Origin: Xestospongia bergquistia
Lineage: Eukaryota; Porifera; Demospongiae; Haplosclerida; Petrosiidae
Length of the DNA stretch: 64,000 nt
Reading direction: 5' to 3'
NCBI GenBank assembly: GCA_963965975.1
Contig: OZ014413.1
Coordinates: 5,652,001 to 5,716,000 of the forward strand
Positions 58,701 through 64,000 of this stretch are shown in pieces (positions within the stretch are counted from its first letter, which is position 1; each line of letters begins with the position of its first letter). Both the position numbers and the translations under genes were made by a program. The notes under the pieces were generated by a model. That model was not told the origin of the DNA. It did not search any database and worked only from the letters and a program-made list of their open reading frames with translations.

Positions 58701-60419
58701 CATGTGTCATGGCTAAGCTATTAGCGACTTACAAAAGGTGTTGATTAAGAATTTCATACATGACCTCATATCTAAATCTTGTTACATCATTCTGTACTGG
58801 TAAATGAACATAGCTTTCATGATTTATAAATCTTATACCTGGATAAAGTTTGCATCAGTTACGCTAGCAATACATAATGTCATCTATATTTTTAGTATTG
58901 AAAGGAAAACATCACAAATACCACTACATACTTTCATTGCAAATATTCCACAATCAATTGAGTTTTGTTGGAGTGGTGCATGCTATTGTAATAAAGTTTT
59001 CCTTCATATATTAATTGTGATATATTGTATTTCTACTTACATGATGAACATTTCTGTCCCATTTTGTCCAGTCAAACTTATTTCCTTTTTCCTGCATATA
59101 TCTTTAATCTAAAAATTTCCTATTCATTACTGTGATATCCTTTCATCTCTTTTAAACTCTTTAACACTTAGGTTTTGTTTGTAATTATGTTAGTTAGTAT
59201 CTTGGTCCTAATTGTGTTAATAGTTTTGTCATTTAGCTCTTTTCTTTATTGTTTTTGATTTTGTATAAATAGGATTTAGTTTTTACTTGTACTAGTGTTT
59301 CATTCAATCCATTAAAATTATTTCAACTTAACCAAATACCACAGTTACATAACAGGAAGGTGTAATGAACGTGGTCTTATTTTTGTCTCACGTTATTGCT
59401 TTTTCAGCCCATGTTATATTGGTAGGACAGACATAGGAGTCTGTGTAATGTATGATTCTTCTCTTGAAGTCAAATATGAACAAGTTAATGATGTCATCAC
59501 ATAACTTCAATTGATAGAAACACCTTTTAATCATGGATTTCTACTGACTCAGTAATATGTACATGCCGACTATATTTCTTGGCATGTGTACTCTCCCAGG
59601 TAAACCTTACATTTAATTTAGTGGTAACACTAGTCATCTAATTTCATAAATTTATCTACCTTCTGATATGAATTATTAGCGTTGATGGCAGGTGGGAGCT
59701 GTCACGCTTCAAAACAGCTTGAGTATCTTTCTCACATCTAGTAGAGAATATAGTCTAAAAATGCTATGAAATGTACTGTTTGTTTCTTAAATAACATGCA
59801 CCACTCCAACAAAACTCAAAACGTTTCTTCTCTGTCATTTTTACTAATACCTTTATGTACATTTCACTCTGAAAAACAATTACTTCAACACAGCTAGCTG
59901 TTGTGTTTTAACCAACCTGTGTATCAATTTGAACGTGAGTCTGATAAGTTTCTGTTATTTTTACTGCATTACATTCTACACATGGAACTGTATTTTTAAA
60001 GGATTTTAATGTCATCAACTTACAAATCATTTACTCACCTGCAGTCTCAATCCCTATGTTTATTTGAGAACTACATAGAACATTATGTTAATATTGTTTG
60101 CTACATTATTGTTTGAAAATAATAATTACCTAAAGTCTGCTTCTTCTAGGCTCTTAAGAATTCCACACGGGCATCCTCTTGATTATTAAACTGCCAATAT
60201 GGTATAATTTATTTGGAAAGATGATTCATAGTAATATTGTATATTATAACTTACTATTCATATATTTGCACAACTCCTTTGGAGCAATTGAAGTTGAACT
60301 ATTTTGCAATTCTTGTTTGTTTTTTTTAGTACACATACCATGTAAAATATACCTGTGCATTCTTGAAAAAAAGACAGAAAATTCAATGTACAATTGACAA
60401 AAATATTAAAGCTGCATAC
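58701..60419. other. AT-rich stretch; possible decayed downstream exon of the USP-like gene
   Basis: Mostly without recognisable coding. 60,120-60,180 on the minus strand reads NQEDARV then EFL, reminiscent of the QxDAxEFL motif of ubiquitin-specific proteases, followed by a stop; this could be a broken second exon. Nothing else is supported. Confidence 0.35.
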
Positions 60420-60615
60420 CACTTTCTTTTTGTGATATCAAATATCTATGAAAGTCTGGGCAATGAATCAGTGAATGCACTATTGCATTTGCAAAACATG
60501 TATTTCCTAGATTCTGTAGTCCAACTTCAGGAAAATTTTTGCTACTTTCACAAGCAGCAGGAACCTCAGAAAAATCATCGTAATCCATTCTCACGCGTCT
60601 TAATATTTTATTCAT
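60420..60615 (-). CDS. First exon of a ubiquitin-specific protease-like gene
   Basis: 196-nt exon, ATG at 60,613-60,615, donor GTATGC at 60,414-60,419. It reads EVGLQNLGNTCFANAIVHSL after an acidic 30-residue start; GLxNLGNTCFxNA is the Cys box of USP-type deubiquitinases with the catalytic Cys. These enzymes remove ubiquitin from proteins. The His box and the rest of the catalytic domain are not found downstream, so this is either a gene with long introns broken by the insertions around it, or a remnant. Confidence 0.65.
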
Positions 60616-60779
60616 ATATCTCGTAATAAAATTATATTATTCATAGTCTGTAATCGCCACGTCTATCTTCATGAATTTTTGATAGCGACATCCTGTACTC
60701 GTGAAAATTACACCTTTCAAAATTAACAGGTGGTCGAAGTGGGTGTGAATATGAGGGTGGGGCCTGTGCTTTAATTAGA

Positions 60780-63450
60780 GTCAAGACATAAGTTTGCTGC
60801 TACATCGCTGAAAGCAATCATTCGACATATTGGGTCGGTTCACTCAAATGATCCAAATTTCAACATTTTGCTATGGTATACAAGGATGCTCCAGAAGCTA
60901 AAAAAAGTCCATTCCTTCAGAAGACACTTTTATCGTAGGCATCACAACTCTACGGTAACAAGTAGCAAGACTGCCTATCCGGATCATTTGTCACGTGAGG
61001 ATGAAGATGCAACTGCTTCTAGTAGAATCATTGACGATGATGATGAGGCTATACTTTATCTTGATATGAATGAACAGACTGCTTTTTTTTTCTTCTAAAA
61101 AAAGGAAGTTCACCAAGTATCACAATTAGCACTTGATGGATTGCTGGGCAATGTGATATTACTGTTCCAACAGCATATGGATAGATTTTCAAGGGAAATA
61201 ACGAAGATACTAGATGAATCAGGATTAAATAGTTCTAATTATCCCAAAGTACTCAGCTTGCTTGAAAAGAAACAGATGATTAACCTTTTGAAGGTCTACA
61301 TTCAACTTTTTTGTACTGGAAAAATTTTTCCATGATCAGTTTGGCTTAGTGGTATGATTTCCTGAATACTATCAAATCTATTAATTATATCTCTACATTC
61401 AGGAACCAGTGGAAAGCAGGGTTGGGGTTGATTATGATTATAATCATAATCAATTGTAATCAATTACATGTTTTTGTGTAATCAAAGTCATATTCATATT
61501 CACAGTAGCTAGTCAAAGCTCTAATCATAATCATATTCATAATCACTTCAACCATCCTTTATCACATTTATCGTACTTCTTTTATCACATTTACAACTGG
61601 AAAGACATGTTGGCGAGACAATGAGATTAACTCGTCACTCTCGTTGACCTTACTTGAAGAAGTTTCTAGATTGTGTATATGATGTTCCTCGTCTTTCCTC
61701 TATAAGGCAATTACTCTCTTTTATTTTTATTACTAAGGAGGTAAGTCCCATAAACATGAAGACTTTTATTTTCTATTATATTTTGAGGGTCCACAGTCGA
61801 ACAGATGGATTACTAGGCAATTACTGTGATGGCTCAGTTTATTTAACACATTCTCTTTTCTCATTGTAACCGATGATATATTATGATGAACTAGAGCTGT
61901 GTAATTCTTTGGGTTCAAAATCAAAGATTCATATAGTTGGTTAGTACATGCATGTGTTTTACTAACCTGAGTACATCTATTTCAAGCATGTTTTATTACA
62001 CTCTTGGAAATATCCGTCCCCAGTTTAGATAACAACTATAAGCTATTTAATTATTTGCAATTGCTAAGTCACCTGTGATTACCAAAATTGGAGCTGATAC
62101 AGTTCTACAGGCAATTGTAGATGAATTGAAGATAATTGAGCAGGTCCACTAAATAAACTCTATACTTACCTTACAAAATTTTGTTTTAAAGGATGAAATA
62201 ATTGTTAATGGCCTCTCTTTTGCTATACATGGTACTGTTTCTATGGCATGTGGAAATAACTTAGGCTTGTGTTATATTGGAGGATTCAAGGCTTCATCTG
62301 GAGTGCTTCGAAAGTGTCATCACTGTATGGCAACATCAGAAGACATGAGCAATCAGGTAAATTTTTCATGGATTCTGATTATTAATAATGCTTGTTGTAT
62401 AGTTCCTTTCCGAATATTTTATTCCAAGGACTAGAGAAAGTCATTGTCATCATCCATCATCATTGAAAGGCTAGCTGTTCATCATGTTTCAACAACATAT
62501 GGTTTAAATTGAGATTCTATTCTTAACACCTCAGCTTATTTCCATGTCACTGAGGGACTTATCCCAGATATCATGCATGACGTGCTGGAAGGAGTCGGAC
62601 AGTATGAGTTGAAGGACCTGTTGTATCTCGAGAAGTGGCTAGTTACTTGAGAGTATTAATTGACGATCATCGCAATGACTTTTTGAGGCTCTGTCCTTCA
62701 TGTTCTGTCACACCAAAATTTCATCTATGTTTCACTATCATAAGTGGATAGATAAACAGGTACATGAATATAAAATCATCTAAGTTCTATTTATTATACA
62801 CAGATGTGGACCTCTTGTGCATTTTTTGGTGTATGCGTTATGAGGCGAAACATAATTATTTCAAAAGCATTCCACAAAAAGTGAAATGTTAAGAACATTC
62901 CTAAAACTCTAGCTTATTGCCGCCAAAGGCTAATGTGTCTATACATAAACAGTGATAGTGGCATCGATCTTACCAAACAAACGTTAACAGGACCACTATT
63001 ATACTATCAAAATGAAATAAAAGAATATCAAAATGATTTCACAGATGAATCTTTACTTACAAGGTTAACGCCTGTTAAAGTTAGAGGTATACATGTGTAC
63101 TTAAACAGTTTACGCTGGATTCAAATACATGGGACAACGTATAGGCAGGTGGAGTTATATTACTTGATATGAAGCTGACTCCTGTTTTTGGTGTCATTCA
63201 TGATATTCTTGTTGTTGATGTGAACTCATATCATTTTGTTTGTGGGAAACTGATCACTGAATGTTTCAACCATCACTATCATTCCTATGAAGTGAAACGT
63301 GCACAGCCAAAATCTTTCATTATTTGTCAATATAAAGATTTTGTTGGCCACAATGTTCTTGGTCTGCATAAAAGATCTGGTGTTTTTTTTGTTTCTCTTA
63401 AGTATTATATTGCTGAAAAAATAATATATTTCTTTTGTTACTGAAAAAGT
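60780..63450 (+). pseudogene. Decayed DNA-transposon gene (superfamily unsure)
   Basis: Plus-strand pieces in several frames: 60,868-61,075 (basic start, then SREDEDATASSRIIDDDDEA), 61,141-61,335, 61,654-61,935 (DGLLGNYCDGS and YYDELELCNSLGSKSKIH), 62,240-62,360 (FKASSGVLRKCHHCMATSED), 62,540-62,640 (FHVTEGLIPDIMHDVLEGVG), 62,933-63,170 (KQTLTGPLLYY) and 63,172-63,445 (PVFGVIHDILVV to SLKYY). The set of motifs matches uncharacterised multi-copy transposon proteins of invertebrates, probably CACTA-like, though I cannot prove the superfamily. Many stops. The 3' end sits directly before a transporter copy. Confidence 0.5.
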
Positions 63451-63738
63451 GTAACTAACACACTAGAGTATATTCCTAGTATGTGCTGCACACAAAGTGA
63501 TATACACACCAGTGGTTTGTGGATGAAATATGTGACAGACACATAGCTTTTTACCGTGTAAATGGAGAGCAATTTGGTAGTTTATGTAACTTGCAATTAT
63601 CCAGTTATAAACACTTTCAATGTTATTATTAGTCTTGTGTTCATTAAAAAAAGCAAGTGTAATGTTTCCCAAACATTTAAGTCAGTTCCAGTAGTACTAT
63701 AGCTGTTGACTCAGCCTTAAACTACAAGATAAACAGAA

Positions 63739-64000
63739 ATGAAGTACAGAAACGTGTGCGTTCATTCTAAAGGAGCTCTTTTGGTACTGGCAACAAGTAT
63801 GTTACTAATATCTACTACAATAATGTCAGGAGGTCTTTCCACAAATTTTATTAATAACTATTCATATGCCATCTTTGCTGTTATTGCACTTCAATATATC
63901 TCTTATCCTCTTCTTGGATTGTTAAGTGAGAAATGGGTGAGATATAAAGTCATACTGGTTGGAATAATATTAATGTTTGCTGGATTCTTTGTTGCCATAG
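63739..64000 (+). CDS. POT/SLC15-like transporter, copy 3 (cut by window end)
   Basis: Starts at ATG 63,739 and is open to the window edge, 87 codons. It reads VCVHSKGALLVLATSML, then GGLSTNFINNYSYAIF, then YPLLGLLSEKWVRYK, about 85% like copy 1 at 22,908. The first three helices of the major facilitator fold are covered. No lesion is seen in this part. The 360-bp 5' flank is shared with copy 1. Confidence 0.7.
   Translation, partial: MKYRNVCVHSKGALLVLATSMLLISTTIMSGGLSTNFINNYSYAIFAVIALQYISYPLLGLLSEKWVRYKVILVGIILMFAGFFVAI

Noticed and set aside
61430-61560. GATTATGATTATAATCATAATC-type palindromic tract as a regulatory site or replication origin
   Set aside because: It looks like low-complexity sequence within a decayed transposon gene; no ends or duplications could be defined.

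Overview
The window looks like a piece of an animal nuclear genome, most likely a demosponge close to Amphimedon. That taxon is an inference. The evidence is strong A+T richness, very short GT-AG introns (often 44-60 nt), tandem multi-exon SRCR receptor genes, a multi-pass membrane protein family that I recall as abundant in sponges and cnidarians, and a dense, nested load of DNA transposons and retroelements. No bacterial operon, rRNA, tRNA or CRISPR array was seen.

Layout. 1-13,098 (continuing at about 18,104-18,125): two head-to-tail paralogous SRCR receptor genes on the minus strand, each with about eight SRCR domains split over roughly 60-260-nt exons and ending in a transmembrane exon and cytoplasmic tail. 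Both carry several disabling lesions. The upstream copy is interrupted twice inside exons, by an 808-bp hAT relic and by a 5-kb Tigger/pogo-like transposon. 13,099-18,101: that transposon, with long inverted repeats, TA target duplication, decayed DD35D transposase, a coiled coil, an expanded array of exon-plus-intron units and a terminal PHD-finger exon. 18,430-22,083: ankyrin exons and decayed multi-pass membrane genes. 22,545-26,350: an oligopeptide-transporter-like (POT/SLC15) gene copy with frameshifts and its duplicated 3' flank. 26,897-29,050: a Mutator-like element with a 9-bp target duplication, a FAR1/ZSWIM-like N-terminus, an AT-hook and a PHD finger, with a 180-bp MITE nested inside. 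29,757-31,000: CACTA/TNP2-like transposase remains. 31,700-33,000: EGF-like remnants. 33,758-37,280: exons of a multi-exon gene with a RhoGAP-like exon, split by a Penelope-like element. 37,845-38,640: Copia pol fragment. 40,290-40,930: simple repeats. 43,605-46,575: a membrane-gene fragment joined to a truncated Ty3/gypsy element. 46,600-51,460: repeated AT-rich blocks, a truncated paralogue, a BED-hAT relic and a small hAT MITE. 51,750-52,550: an intact, intronless secreted cysteine-rich protein gene with a GPI-type C-terminus. 53,431-56,740: second transporter copy (pseudogene). 56,760-58,700: SRCR fragments. 60,420-60,615: first exon of a ubiquitin-specific protease-like gene. 60,780-63,450: decayed DNA-transposon gene. 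63,739-64,000: start of a third transporter copy.

The most unusual feature is at 13,832-15,124 in the pogo-like transposon. A 110-bp unit is repeated almost perfectly, and each unit is exactly one 60-nt phase-1 exon plus one 50-nt GT-AG intron. The transposase gene has thus been adding spliceable 20-residue cassettes between its coiled coil and its PHD finger without changing frame. A separate Mutator-like element 9 kb away also ends in a PHD finger, so two unrelated transposons here carry chromatin-reader modules. Most other genes in the window are broken, so this reads as a TE-rich, duplication-prone accessory region. The secreted protein gene at 51,750-52,550 is the only clearly intact complete gene.
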